This document shows, piece after piece, positions 9,304 through 18,681 of a stretch of 43,850 nucleotides of DNA; positions within the stretch are counted from its first letter, which is position 1, and every line of letters begins with the position of its first letter. This DNA is from a virus. Under the pieces are notes generated by a model that was not told the origin of the DNA, did no database searches, and was given only the letters and a program-made list of their open reading frames with translations. Made by a program: the position numbers and the translations under genes. Location: IMG/VR virus record IMGVR_UViG_3300046504_000013, positions 1 to 43,850 of that record; one strand, written 5' to 3'.

Positions 9304-10175
9304 TAGTAAGTATAATTTCCAGTTCCAAGTTCAGGAAGTAGGAGATAAAGACTTCCATAATAAAATTCATGTGTAAAGTTGATCCAATTCTGTGCATCAT
9401 ACATAAGTATACTATCCAATACTGCAGGTGCAGTACAAACCATTGCATCCCACAATATTCCTCTCACTTTGTGTTGACTTGTATTTGTATCTCCCCATGA
9501 TATAAGTGCGGGAAGATATATTCCTTTATCGCTGAGATAAGTTGCGTTTGCAAGTTGATCTAATGCAATATAATCAATCTCACCTGCACAAACTAGTGTT
9601 TCTATTCGCGGAGAGCCTACATTAAATCCTCCACAATACATTTCATTAAAGTATGCATCCCTTGTAATTAAATCTATTGCACCAGATTCATAACTCTTAT
9701 GGAGTAAAGACTTTCTAAAAGTTAAACCATAATAAAATACATTCTCAATCCCATCTCCACTTGCCCACCATACTTCTCCGTAAGGAATACTTAAAGGAGG
9801 GACAAATGGAATTCCTCCGCTAAAATTAGAGCCCCATACACTTGACTCTACTCCTATTGTACTCATGAAGAATTGACAACAATTTGCTACTATTTGAAAG
9901 TTTCCACCAGTCTCTTTAACATAGTAAGATGCACCTTGATGATTTTCTCCAAAAGAGAATTCGGTACAAAGTCCAAAATAAGAATTGTGTACATATTGAC
10001 GCATTCTCAATTTAGATATCATTCCTTGCGGACTTGTAGCTTTTAGCCACGTATAAGGTGCAGCACCATCAACTTCTTCCCATCCCTTAGATTTTAATGT
10101 ATCTCTAACATTCTCAAATACACTTCCAGTAAATGTAAACAATACGTTTCCATTTGGTGTATGAGGTATATACAT
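9303..10175 (-). CDS. Putative tail protein, 290 residues, related in layout to its downstream neighbour
   Basis: The first 45 residues contain FENVRDTLKSKGWEEVDGAAP and then YTWLKATSPQG, a layout I associate with phage virion proteins whose N-terminal element is a helix plus G-W. The rest is beta-rich with many Tyr, Trp and Gly. Overlap with both neighbours is one base, so the three genes are translationally coupled. It may have arisen by duplication with the 427-residue gene, but the similarity visible by eye is limited to the N-terminal layout. Confidence 0.5.
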   Translation of the reverse strand: MYIPHTPNGNVLFTFTGSVFENVRDTLKSKGWEEVDGAAPYTWLKATSPQGMISKLRMRQYVHNSYFGLCTEFSFGENHQGASYYVKETGGNFQIVANCCQFFMSTIGVESSVWGSNFSGGIPFVPPLSIPYGEVWWASGDGIENVFYYGLTFRKSLLHKSYESGAIDLITRDAYFNEMYCGGFNVGSPRIETLVCAGEIDYIALDQLANATYLSDKGIYLPALISWGDTNTSQHKVRGILWDAMVCTAPAVLDSILMYDAQNWINFTHEFYYGSLYLLLPELGTGNYTY

Positions 10176-10738
10176 TATCGCCAGCGTACTACAACTTCTA
10201 CTTCTCTACAAACTGACTTAGAGTCACCAACTTCAACTGCGATTTTCATAAGTGTATTGTCTACTAGAAGATCAATTCCTGTGAAGTCTGTATAGTAATT
10301 AATCCAATCATTTCCTACGGGAATCTCAAGATAAGTAGAAGGGCTTAGAATAGATACCCAAGGACTCCCATCTGCAAGTTGTACATAGACTTTCATCTTA
10401 AAAGTACAACCTGTAGGTGCAACTTTAGCATTAAATCGAATCTCAAATAGAGAACCACCTTTAAGAATGTGGAAGTGTGGTGTCTTGTCTGAACCTACAC
10501 TTGCATCATTAAGACCAAAAGTAGCTTTATATTCAACTTCACCTGATTTAACTGTTGTCACTTCTAATCGTTCATCGAGTTCTTTACGAACTACATAATC
10601 ATACGGATCAACCGATGGATGCGCGTTTACAATCCGGGTCTGTCGTCGATCCCAGTTCTTAGAGGTAGCCGTATCTAAACGATTCTGTAGTTCATTAATC
10701 GCTTGGGCAGCTTCTTGGAGTGAGGTTATGGATTTCAT
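10175..10738 (-). CDS. Putative tail fibre/structural protein, 187 residues
   Basis: The first 30 residues form a heptad-like helix (LQEAAQAINELQNRLDTATS) that could trimerise. A beta-sandwich-like C-terminal domain follows at about 65-187 (FEIRFNAKVAPTGCTFKMKV). A short coiled coil plus a beta domain is typical of small trimeric fibre or collar proteins. Its ATG lies 4 bases inside the upstream stop. It sits between the 1196-residue tail protein and the two Tyr/Gly-rich proteins, supporting a structural role. Confidence 0.5.
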   Translation of the reverse strand: MKSITSLQEAAQAINELQNRLDTATSKNWDRRQTRIVNAHPSVDPYDYVVRKELDERLEVTTVKSGEVEYKATFGLNDASVGSDKTPHFHILKGGSLFEIRFNAKVAPTGCTFKMKVYVQLADGSPWVSILSPSTYLEIPVGNDWINYYTDFTGIDLLVDNTLMKIAVEVGDSKSVCREVEVVVRWR

Positions 10739-10995
10739 TTAATTGGAAGAGTCTCTTGCATATGCTTCTTCATCCTACTATACATATCAGAAGTAAATTT
10801 AGCGATTGTAGAATACCGTGGATCAAACATATCTGCAAGTTGTTCACTTATAGGATGAATATCCGTCTTTTGATTTGCAGGTTGATTTACCTGTTGAATA
10901 CTTTGTCCAATTCCTTGAGCAGCTTGAACACGCGGCTGAAAGAATTCATAAAGTTTATTGTACAACTCATCTAATACTGGTTTTTTATCTGCCAT
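10735..10995 (-). CDS. Small hypothetical virion-operon protein, 86 residues
   Basis: It is helical and charged, with a Gln/Asn-rich centre (QAAQGIGQSIQQVNQPANQ). The site AAGGTGAAGTGA lies just upstream of the ATG, and the start follows directly after the stop of the 1196-residue gene. It may be a small linker or chaperone for tail assembly. No family recognised. Confidence 0.55.
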   Translation of the reverse strand: MADKKPVLDELYNKLYEFFQPRVQAAQGIGQSIQQVNQPANQKTDIHPISEQLADMFDPRYSTIAKFTSDMYSRMKKHMQETLPIK

Positions 10996-13900
10996 TCACT
11001 TCACCTTAATCCATTTGGGATCGGAGTCCATTCCACTTAAATTGACTTTAAGTTGCATGTCATATCTATGAAATGGTAGAGTCGAAGGTCCTATAACGAC
11101 TCGTATAGTAGAACCTTTAATAGTCTTAGGAAAATTAAACTCATAAATATCATCCAAATCAGCAACAGTAATAATTGTTTGAGTATGAATAGGAGTTGTA
11201 AGTACATTACTTTCTTCATCGTAAAAATTAAGTATGAGATTCTCATTCCCTTGTGTAATAAGTCTAAATCTACAAGAGAGAAGTTTTCCAACTTTGTCAA
11301 ATCTAATAGGCCCAATCTGATCTAATTTCTTGGCTACAGGTAGAACTTCCACACCTTCAGGTTTGAGTAAACCATAAAACTCGAAAGGTTGCGACCCAAT
11401 TAACTCACCAGAAAAGTCTGTCCCAAAAACATCTGACTCAAAATAATGGAAAAGAGTTTTACGAGATACCGAATTAAGTACACTAAGAGTACCCACAACC
11501 CCATCGACAATGGGAGTAAAAGTAACATCGTAACCATTCGTATTAATCTCCAACGGCATAGTTCTGATTCGTTTTCGAGATGCGATTCCATAATTACTCT
11601 CCGGAATTCTAAATTCTTTAAGTCTAGGCGGAAGAATCTCTATCTGCTGTGGTTTGATTACACCATAGAATTCAAATTCTTCATCCGCAAGAGATTCAAG
11701 AGTTCCACCTATATCAATAGCGATTGTATCGGAAGTAAAGAAATATTCAACTGTGAGTTTCTCACTTGTGTTTATCGTAATCGGAGTCTTATCTACACCA
11801 TCTAATCTTGGTGTGAACTCAACGTTAAACCCTCGAGTATTAATCGCGAATTTGTACGAGGAGTGTCTCTTACGATTCGGCTCCCCATAGTCCGTAGCAG
11901 GAATAATCAAGAACTTAACAGGAGTTGGTAGCTTTTCTGAAACAATCTCTTCAAGATTAAGCCCGTAGTACTCAAAGATAGCACCAAAAAGTAAACCACC
12001 AATATCCGTACCAAGTGTCTCGCTTTTAAAATAGTGTATGAAGGTTCTTTTTCCAGTAAATGTGACAGATGCACCTGATAAGTTAACACCGTCAACGACA
12101 GGTGTGTAACTAATAGTATTTCCAAGAGTATCAATGACAAAAGCATGGTTTGTAAACCTCTTTCTAGCAAACGTGCCCAGATTGTTGTTAGGAATGCGAT
12201 AGAAATTCAGTTGTTCAGGAAATGGTTCATATTCAATTGTGAAATTGTAAATCTTACAAGTATCTAATCCATAACCTTCAATCTTGAGTGCATAGCCTTT
12301 ACCGGGAAGGATTACACCTTCGAGTCTAATCAAATTCTCTGTTGTACCATTGAATGTGTAAACTCCAAGATAAACAAAAGCTTCCTTATCTTTTGCAATC
12401 CAAATATGCGCAGGTTGACTTCCGAAGTCTGCGGTTATTTTTAATGTGAATACATCTTTACGATTACGAGGTTGTGTGTTGTCGTCAAAGATTGTAAGGA
12501 AGCGTACTGTTTGTCCTACTGTATCATCAAACTTCTTCCCAACATTAAACTCTCTAAGATAGTTATCCCCATTACCATATCCGGCAAGAATTACACCGTC
12601 CTCTTCTACGAAGAAACAAAGAGGACTTGTAGTTCTATATGTGAAAGTCTTCGTAGACAAGTTAAGGTCAATAACATTTCGTGACCCATCTGTAAAAGGA
12701 AGGGATATAAAAATATGCGTCTGTGTAATCGCGAGTGGATATCGTTCAATATTCTTAGGTTTTACATTGATTGGAGCAATTCCATAACGATCTTCATCTT
12801 GAAAGAGCAAATCTAAACTCGGGGAGGTAAGTATATCACTCTGGCCTCCCGGAGCAATAATTCGTACTCCATCTTTAGCCATGTAGTATATTGAGGTAGA
12901 AAATACTTCAACATCGTAAGATAAAGGAGGATAACTTACACTAAGGGGTTTAACAAGAAGGTCAATACTACCATCGGGCATATTGACCATTGTACCTGAG
13001 ATTTCAAAGATTTCTTGAGTAGTTCCTACGAGTACAACACCAAGAGAACTCTTTACAATCCAGAGATTCTGACTTATGTCTCCACCTTCAAATTTAAGTA
13101 TGTTAATTGAATCTACAGAATCAGGATTAAGTGGTTCTGAGATATAAACATACTTTGAAGTAAGATAAAGAGTACGATCATAATATCCAGATACAATTCC
13201 TATGATTTCATCTTTTATATCTTTAACAGAAATAAGTGTAACATTAGTTTTGATATTAAGTTCAAGTACATCTTCATCTGTCATCGTATCTTGAAATTCA
13301 AGACTAACAAGCGAGTTAAGTATACCTACTCTATACCATGTGTCAAGTATAGGAGGAGAACCAATTGGTATCACATCACCAATAATACTTGCACGTCTAA
13401 ATAACCAGACCTCATTAATTTGCGAGTCTGCATCATCTCCTCCATAAGGATTATCTACAAGTATTCTAACTTGTCCACCTACAGGTTCTATAATTGAAGA
13501 CTTAGTACTAAGAGGAGATTTTGCTACATAAGTTCCAAGATTTGCTACATTTTGTGTTGCATAGTAGTAAGATTTGCCTACAAGAAAATTACTAGTTACT
13601 TTAAAATCTGTAAAATAATTCCCCTGTTCTTCAGCAGACTTAAAAATGACACGAACTGCTTTTACATCTTTCCAATCGAGATTAGGATTAACTCCAACGC
13701 GTGTAAAATCTTTTCGTTTAACTTGAAGAACAGTTCCTGAACCTGGGGAGAGATTCCCAAGTGCATCCATTGTTACACCTAATCCAGGAGGATTCTTCCA
13801 TTCATAAGTATAAGAATCTGTAATAGGATAAGTAGATTGTAAATAGAATTCAATTTGAACATTAATAAAAGATTGTGTGTATCCTGCAGCCCAGAAAGAG

Positions 13901-14586
13901 AAAATATCATCATCTGATCCTGGATTTCCTCCAATATTACTTAAATCATATGCCTTCCATTGTTGTGCAATTCCCCAGAATGAAACTCCATCCCCTGCAT
14001 CTTTAGTGTAAATCCAAATAGCAGGCATTGCTTCTGTAGGAGGATATAAAGTTCCCCATTCTGCAAACCAATCTGCAAAATTATCTCCGAATTTAACTTG
14101 ACTTACAGTTGTATCTATCTTAACTGGTGCATTATCGGGTTTGCGAAGACCAAGTTCTCTTACAACACTACCATCGTCTTTTTTACGAGAGTTACCAGCA
14201 CAAATAAGATTTTGACCTAAGGCTGAAGTAAATCCTACGTGAGTAAAATTTTCATTTCCTACTATTTGATGTCCATTACAATAGACATTTCCATTATCTG
14301 TCACGACATAACGATACTTTAGATTATTTATATATTTCGAATAAATTTGAACAATTTGCCCAGGATATGCAAGAGTTATATCTAAAGTTCTTCTAGGATC
14401 TGGAGTTTGTCGTCTAGAAGATCCTGTTGCATCATATCCAGCTACGTGTGCCGAGTTTGTTAATGAGAGAATTCCACGTTCATCGAGTTCAAGATTGTCC
14501 GCGCGTAATAATCCTCGGGGATCTCCATTCACACTATCGTTAGAAGGAGTCCAACCTAATGACCAGTCTTTTCTCGTGAGATTCAT
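10996..14586 (-). CDS. Large tail protein (tail-tubular-B/stabilisation-like) with three tandem C-terminal repeats, 1196 residues
   Basis: The N-terminus (MNLTRKDWSLGWTPSNDSVN, then GLLRADNLELDERG) is of the type found in large podovirus tail hub or needle-stabilising proteins that form beta-propellers. The first 780 residues are beta-rich throughout. Residues about 790-1085 hold three repeats spaced about 100 residues apart, each opening with an (R/I)IP...(N/D)(L/Y)G...RKR element. Each continues with (T/F)TP(V/R)(V/L)DGV and a (T/S)D(I/F)(G/S)G...(E/F)(Y/F)YG element. Residues 1085-1196 form a further beta domain. I infer a tail hub/knob with repeated surface domains. It is the largest gene and lies between a two-discoidin protein and small fibre proteins. 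Confidence 0.65.
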   Translation of the reverse strand: MNLTRKDWSLGWTPSNDSVNGDPRGLLRADNLELDERGILSLTNSAHVAGYDATGSSRRQTPDPRRTLDITLAYPGQIVQIYSKYINNLKYRYVVTDNGNVYCNGHQIVGNENFTHVGFTSALGQNLICAGNSRKKDDGSVVRELGLRKPDNAPVKIDTTVSQVKFGDNFADWFAEWGTLYPPTEAMPAIWIYTKDAGDGVSFWGIAQQWKAYDLSNIGGNPGSDDDIFSFWAAGYTQSFINVQIEFYLQSTYPITDSYTYEWKNPPGLGVTMDALGNLSPGSGTVLQVKRKDFTRVGVNPNLDWKDVKAVRVIFKSAEEQGNYFTDFKVTSNFLVGKSYYYATQNVANLGTYVAKSPLSTKSSIIEPVGGQVRILVDNPYGGDDADSQINEVWLFRRASIIGDVIPIGSPPILDTWYRVGILNSLVSLEFQDTMTDEDVLELNIKTNVTLISVKDIKDEIIGIVSGYYDRTLYLTSKYVYISEPLNPDSVDSINILKFEGGDISQNLWIVKSSLGVVLVGTTQEIFEISGTMVNMPDGSIDLLVKPLSVSYPPLSYDVEVFSTSIYYMAKDGVRIIAPGGQSDILTSPSLDLLFQDEDRYGIAPINVKPKNIERYPLAITQTHIFISLPFTDGSRNVIDLNLSTKTFTYRTTSPLCFFVEEDGVILAGYGNGDNYLREFNVGKKFDDTVGQTVRFLTIFDDNTQPRNRKDVFTLKITADFGSQPAHIWIAKDKEAFVYLGVYTFNGTTENLIRLEGVILPGKGYALKIEGYGLDTCKIYNFTIEYEPFPEQLNFYRIPNNNLGTFARKRFTNHAFVIDTLGNTISYTPVVDGVNLSGASVTFTGKRTFIHYFKSETLGTDIGGLLFGAIFEYYGLNLEEIVSEKLPTPVKFLIIPATDYGEPNRKRHSSYKFAINTRGFNVEFTPRLDGVDKTPITINTSEKLTVEYFFTSDTIAIDIGGTLESLADEEFEFYGVIKPQQIEILPPRLKEFRIPESNYGIASRKRIRTMPLEINTNGYDVTFTPIVDGVVGTLSVLNSVSRKTLFHYFESDVFGTDFSGELIGSQPFEFYGLLKPEGVEVLPVAKKLDQIGPIRFDKVGKLLSCRFRLITQGNENLILNFYDEESNVLTTPIHTQTIITVADLDDIYEFNFPKTIKGSTIRVVIGPSTLPFHRYDMQLKVNLSGMDSDPKWIKVK

Positions 14587-16395
14587 TTATCTTACCACGT
14601 CATTTAAATATCTTCTATAGTAAGTCAAATCTTCTTCAACACCTGAATTAACAACCGCGTCAGAAAGACTCATAGTATCACTTATGTTAAGATTATATTT
14701 GATTTGTAATTCAGCAGAAACTAGATCATTCCAAAGTTGGAGAGAATCAGAAAGATTAGCATCTTGAGAGGAAAGACTAACACTTATTGCATCAGAGAGT
14801 GCAAGAGTATCAGAGATACTTCTTGTAGTTGTCATAAAGAGTCGGATAAAATCATAAAGTGCAAAATCATCTTCAATGGTTCTATTAACTTGTAATCTAA
14901 CACTTACACTGTCTAACCAGTTACTTAGACTGTCTGCTACAGATTTAGATTGTAAGAAAGCATCAAGAGAAATTGTGATTGCATCTGAAAATGTGAGTGA
15001 ATCAAAGTTTCCTCTATGTTGACGTAGATCAACTTCAATTGAATCTAAGAAGTCATACATCATCGTATCATAAGCATAATCTACAAAATCTCCTGGCATA
15101 AGTGCTACCTCATCAGTCCAATTATCGAGATCATCTTCTAGTTCAACAAAAAGATTATTAAATATTGCGATAGAATCAGAAAGTCGATTAGAATCCCCGA
15201 GATCAAATGCGATCTCTTCTGCCATAAAGATAAGAGCAATTGCATCAAGAGAATCGTCAAAATCAAAAATATCTGAAACATCAACTGTAAGAGGATGATG
15301 GTAAACCCAAAGTTGAGTTACGACTTCATCATAATAGTGAAATAAGTTATCTTCAAAATCTAGAATAGTAGATAGTATTGGTTCCCTTAAATCATCCCAA
15401 TTAGAAAGGTCATCTTTAACACTTATACCTATTCCGATTACAACACTATCACTCCAACTATTGAGTAAATCACTTACATCTGGATCTGTAACTACAGTAA
15501 CAATACTAAATCTAAACTCTGCAATCTGTTGATCCCAACCTACATTACCACTAGTTCCTAAGAGTTGATAATACAAGTATGCAGTAGTATTCCCAGATAA
15601 TGATGTATCTTTGTAAACTCCAGAAGTAGGTGCTATTGTAAATTCAGATCCAATATCACTCCAATTAGTACCATCGTCAGATCCTTGCCACTTCCAGGTT
15701 GCCCAATTTGAAGCAGTATAGATAACTACTTCTGTAATAGTTTTAGCTACACTAAACTGGAATCTAAAGAATTTACCAGAAACATAATAAGGATATGAAC
15801 CTTCTATACCTGCATAACTCCCATCTACAAACCATGCAATATTACTACCAGAACCATATTCCCATATTCCACTTGTACAAGTTGCTGTAATAACTGTACT
15901 ACGATCTCCAGATCCTCCTTCATTATAATAATTAGAAGTATAATTAGTATCAGGATTGTATATCTTAAATTTTACTTCACGAATTGCTGCATCCCATCCA
16001 GGACCACCACTAATTCCTAAAAGTTGATAATAAAGATATGCTGTTGTATTCGCGGAAAGTGTTGTATCAACTTGTGTAGTTGCAGCACCTAGAGTAAATG
16101 CAGCACCAATATCACTCCAATCAGTTCCATTTTGTGAACCTTGCCACTTATAACTCCCAAAACTATCAGTATTTTTATGTGTAAAAGTTACTTCTGAGAT
16201 AACTTGTGTTGCTACAAATTGAAATCTAATATATTTTTCAGACGCTGTGAAAGGTAAACTATTTAAACCTCCTGTTTCTAAACCATCAACTGTCTCAGTG
16301 ATATTACCTTGATACCACATAGACGCACTACACGAAGCGGTAACAAGATGCCCACGAATTCCAGATCCTTCGAGATTGTAATATGAACCTGCCAT
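14587..16395 (-). CDS. Putative tail adhesin with two discoidin-like domains and D-S-L repeats, 602 residues
   Basis: Residues about 1-148 and 152-300 are two copies of a beta-sandwich resembling F5/8 type C (discoidin) domains. Each has (W/K)KWQGS(Q/D)(N/D)GT(N/D)WSDIG and TTAYLYYQLLG(I/T)SG at matching places; in other proteins such domains often bind carbohydrate. From about 305 to the end the protein is acidic and built from variants of a short motif such as (I/L)SD(S/T)LxLSDAI or DxLxxWxDxV, in an irregular string. Its stop and start abut the neighbouring genes, so it is in the same operon. I infer a receptor-binding or particle-decorating protein. Placement in the virion is not proven. 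Confidence 0.55.
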   Translation of the reverse strand: MAGSYYNLEGSGIRGHLVTASCSASMWYQGNITETVDGLETGGLNSLPFTASEKYIRFQFVATQVISEVTFTHKNTDSFGSYKWQGSQNGTDWSDIGAAFTLGAATTQVDTTLSANTTAYLYYQLLGISGGPGWDAAIREVKFKIYNPDTNYTSNYYNEGGSGDRSTVITATCTSGIWEYGSGSNIAWFVDGSYAGIEGSYPYYVSGKFFRFQFSVAKTITEVVIYTASNWATWKWQGSDDGTNWSDIGSEFTIAPTSGVYKDTSLSGNTTAYLYYQLLGTSGNVGWDQQIAEFRFSIVTVVTDPDVSDLLNSWSDSVVIGIGISVKDDLSNWDDLREPILSTILDFEDNLFHYYDEVVTQLWVYHHPLTVDVSDIFDFDDSLDAIALIFMAEEIAFDLGDSNRLSDSIAIFNNLFVELEDDLDNWTDEVALMPGDFVDYAYDTMMYDFLDSIEVDLRQHRGNFDSLTFSDAITISLDAFLQSKSVADSLSNWLDSVSVRLQVNRTIEDDFALYDFIRLFMTTTRSISDTLALSDAISVSLSSQDANLSDSLQLWNDLVSAELQIKYNLNISDTMSLSDAVVNSGVEEDLTYYRRYLNDVVR

Positions 16396-17618
16396 TACTT
16401 AATCGCTTTCACAATCAAATTGAAACCTTCAAACTTAGTTTCTTTAATTGTAAGACCTTCTCTCTTAAGTAATCCTTCTAATCTCGCGAGCCAAAATCCA
16501 TTTTTGTGAAAATCATATTCATCCGTTTGAGCACCATAAAGAACATCTAACGCTTTAAGTGGTTGAATTTCACCCTCAGGAGTAGTTCTAATTCCTAATT
16601 TATGATCTCCTTCAATAATATGTTCATTCTCTGGGTTATCCTTAATAAATTTATATGCCCAAGCAAGATTAGGAACAATACAAGTAAATAATCCTCCAGG
16701 TTTAAGTACACGTAACCATTCTCTAAGTGTAGTATCTTGTTCTCCTCGTGGAATATGTTCAAGAATATGAGAATTGAAAACTATGTCAAATTCTTCATTT
16801 CCAAATGGAAGAGTTCTAACATCACAACGATAGTCTGGATTACAAACTTCGCGTATATCTACACGAACTAACGTATGTTCTGGAAACTGTTCCGCGCGAT
16901 TAATTTCACCACATCCAATATCAAGTGCTCTCTTCTTACCACTCTCTACTATTGTCCGCCCCATTGGAACAGAATCTATAGGAAGTTTGTATGCAGTATT
17001 TCCATCATAATGGTCACAAATCACACTACCATCACAATAGACTTTATATTCTGTTTCCTCAAGAACTTTCTTCAAGAAATAGATATCTTCAGTCCATGTC
17101 TCAGCATGATTAACTGCATCTAAGAATCCATCATCATCTATGGTTCTAAACCAAGGTTTGGAAAGTTTCTTAAGTACATCAACTCGTATGAGTGTACAAT
17201 CCATACCAAGTCCTGTAACTTCAAAGAACTCTCCTATCTTCCAATCCCAGTAAGATCCCGCACCATTTCCACGGAATACTAAAGGTGCTGGTGGTGTACT
17301 CTTGCTACAATAAACACCACCTACTACACCAATCCCAGGATGTTGCTCCATCCTATATATAAGTTGTTTAAGTGTATGTGCAGGAACTACAACATCATCT
17401 CCGAGAAAGAACAAAAACTTCGCACCTTGTTCAACCGCGGCTTCTGCTATTCTGTTTCGAGCAACATCCACTGGGTTACCATAAATTACCATCATATTAG
17501 TGTTGTAATTTATAGGCGGGGAGATTGATTTAAATGCCAATCCCCACTGTAAAGGTTGAAGACGACCAAGTGTCGGTATTCCAATTAGAAGACCTAGATT
17601 TGAAGGTATGCGAGTCAT
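16395..17618 (-). CDS. Glycosyltransferase-methyltransferase fusion protein, 407 residues
   Basis: I choose the ATG at 17618 (MTRIPSNLG) because AAGGAATTT precedes it; a longer frame begins at 17645. Numbered from 17618, residues about 5-215 are a GT-A type glycosyltransferase domain. It has an opening strand IGIPTLGR, a DxD-like metal site in FLGDDVVV (73-78) and a later TEDIYF acid motif. Residues about 228-407 are a class I SAM-dependent methyltransferase with motif I ALDIGCG (231-237), an acidic end to strand 2 (VRVDIRE) and the DIVFNSHILEHI strand. The fused enzyme could transfer a sugar and methylate it or its acceptor. It lies among tail genes, so the target may be a virion protein or a host surface glycan. 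Confidence 0.8.
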   Translation of the reverse strand: MTRIPSNLGLLIGIPTLGRLQPLQWGLAFKSISPPINYNTNMMVIYGNPVDVARNRIAEAAVEQGAKFLFFLGDDVVVPAHTLKQLIYRMEQHPGIGVVGGVYCSKSTPPAPLVFRGNGAGSYWDWKIGEFFEVTGLGMDCTLIRVDVLKKLSKPWFRTIDDDGFLDAVNHAETWTEDIYFLKKVLEETEYKVYCDGSVICDHYDGNTAYKLPIDSVPMGRTIVESGKKRALDIGCGEINRAEQFPEHTLVRVDIREVCNPDYRCDVRTLPFGNEEFDIVFNSHILEHIPRGEQDTTLREWLRVLKPGGLFTCIVPNLAWAYKFIKDNPENEHIIEGDHKLGIRTTPEGEIQPLKALDVLYGAQTDEYDFHKNGFWLARLEGLLKREGLTIKETKFEGFNLIVKAIK

Positions 17619-17625
17619 AAATTCC

Positions 17626-17955
17626 TTAATCAGGTACGAATACATTTGCTACAGTAAATACTTCAGTACTATCATCAGATACAAATTGCACTGAGCCACC
17701 TTCATCCGAAGGAATCATATAATCTCCATCCTCTGGAGGATCTTCCACATATAAACCAACAGAAAGTAAGCTGTGCCCTAAAAGTGCAACTATGTCCGAT
17801 AAAATTAGACTATCAGTAAATAACATTCTTGTTCTAAAAAGATGAGATGTAATTGCGTCTGAAAGTACTAATGTATCTCTCACAAGTCTCTCTTTAGCGA
17901 CTTTAATCTCCGCTCCCATGTATTGTTGATTAAAACCGCCAGTTAGAGAGATCAT
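17626..17955 (-). CDS. Small virion-operon protein with D-S-L repeats, 109 residues
   Basis: Residues 25-60 carry two copies of a motif (RDTLVLSDAI and TDSLILSDIV) that also fills the C-terminal half of the 602-residue protein on the other side of the glycosyltransferase-methyltransferase gene. The C-terminal 45 residues are acidic and end FTVANVFVPD. Its start overlaps the upstream stop by 4 bases. It may be a small tail or capsid-surface component that shares a partner with the 602-residue protein. Function not known. Confidence 0.55.
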   Translation of the reverse strand: MISLTGGFNQQYMGAEIKVAKERLVRDTLVLSDAITSHLFRTRMLFTDSLILSDIVALLGHSLLSVGLYVEDPPEDGDYMIPSDEGGSVQFVSDDSTEVFTVANVFVPD

Positions 17956-18203
17956 ATTAGTCCTACTAAATCACTTGCTGCTGTTCCTGATGCCATTACT
18001 CTCTTAATTTGGAGCGGTAAACAAGAACCACCAAGAACATTAGCAAATAGAATCTCAACAGTATCATCTTGTAAGATAACTTGCAAATCACCACCTGTTC
18101 CTACATAGATTGCTCTAATAGGATAAGTAATATCTGCATCATCGTTAGGTGTGATACTAAATGCTGAAGAAGACGGTCCTGTGCCAAAAGAATTAAGTGA
18201 CAT
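17952..18203 (-). CDS. Small conserved-type phage structural protein, 83 residues
   Basis: The pattern (A/I)(I)YVGTGGDLQVILQDD, then (I/V)xFANVLGGSCLPLQIKRV and a final MASGTAASDLVGL, is one I know from many phage virion clusters. There it is a small beta-rich protein of unresolved function. AAGGAGGAATT directly precedes the ATG, one of the strongest ribosome binding sites in this operon. It is probably a spike, collar or capsid-surface protein. Confidence 0.65.
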   Translation of the reverse strand: MSLNSFGTGPSSSAFSITPNDDADITYPIRAIYVGTGGDLQVILQDDTVEILFANVLGGSCLPLQIKRVMASGTAASDLVGLI

Positions 18204-18212
18204 AATTCCTCC

Positions 18213-18671
18213 TTAATTAGATACAGTATAGGAAATAGAAAGTGTGTTACTTGTAGTCTTATTCAACGTAGCAAATGTTGCACGACCGAGAAGTGTACCA
18301 TTAGCAGACGAATTAATCAAACCAACTTCAGCCAGAGTCGTATTACCTTCATTAGATGCAAAAGAACATTCTGCACGCCAAGAAGGTGGATTTGATGTGA
18401 GATTTGTAGTCGTAAATGACACAATCGCATTACGAGTCGTCTCACCTGTAAGACTCGTATCTGAAGTCGCGGGAGCTGTAGTAGTCGTTCCAATAGCCAT
18501 ATGACTAATAGAATGACTAGTTACCATTACCGAACTTGCAATCTGTTGAAGAACAAAACGTCTTCCGACCGTTACGATCACGTTATTTACTTTACGACGT
18601 TCTAGTTCGTTCCCCTGCAAATCCCCAAGAACAATCTCTAAACAACCTCTCATTTTAATTACATCTTCCAT
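18213..18671 (-). CDS. Putative tail protein (collar/fibre-like), 152 residues
   Basis: A longer frame from 18782 would overlap the upstream gene by 101 bases. The ATG at 18671 is preceded by AAGGAGAAAGAA, so I take it as the start. The body follows the pattern MAIGTTTTAPATSDTSLTGE, then a strand pair, then EVGLINSSANGTLLGRATF. I associate this arrangement with small phage tail proteins carrying a jelly-roll-like domain. It lies downstream of the two adaptor-like genes and upstream of other tail genes. Exact role unknown. Confidence 0.6.
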   Translation of the reverse strand: MEDVIKMRGCLEIVLGDLQGNELERRKVNNVIVTVGRRFVLQQIASSVMVTSHSISHMAIGTTTTAPATSDTSLTGETTRNAIVSFTTTNLTSNPPSWRAECSFASNEGNTTLAEVGLINSSANGTLLGRATFATLNKTTSNTLSISYTVSN

Positions 18672-18681
18672 TTCTTTCTCC

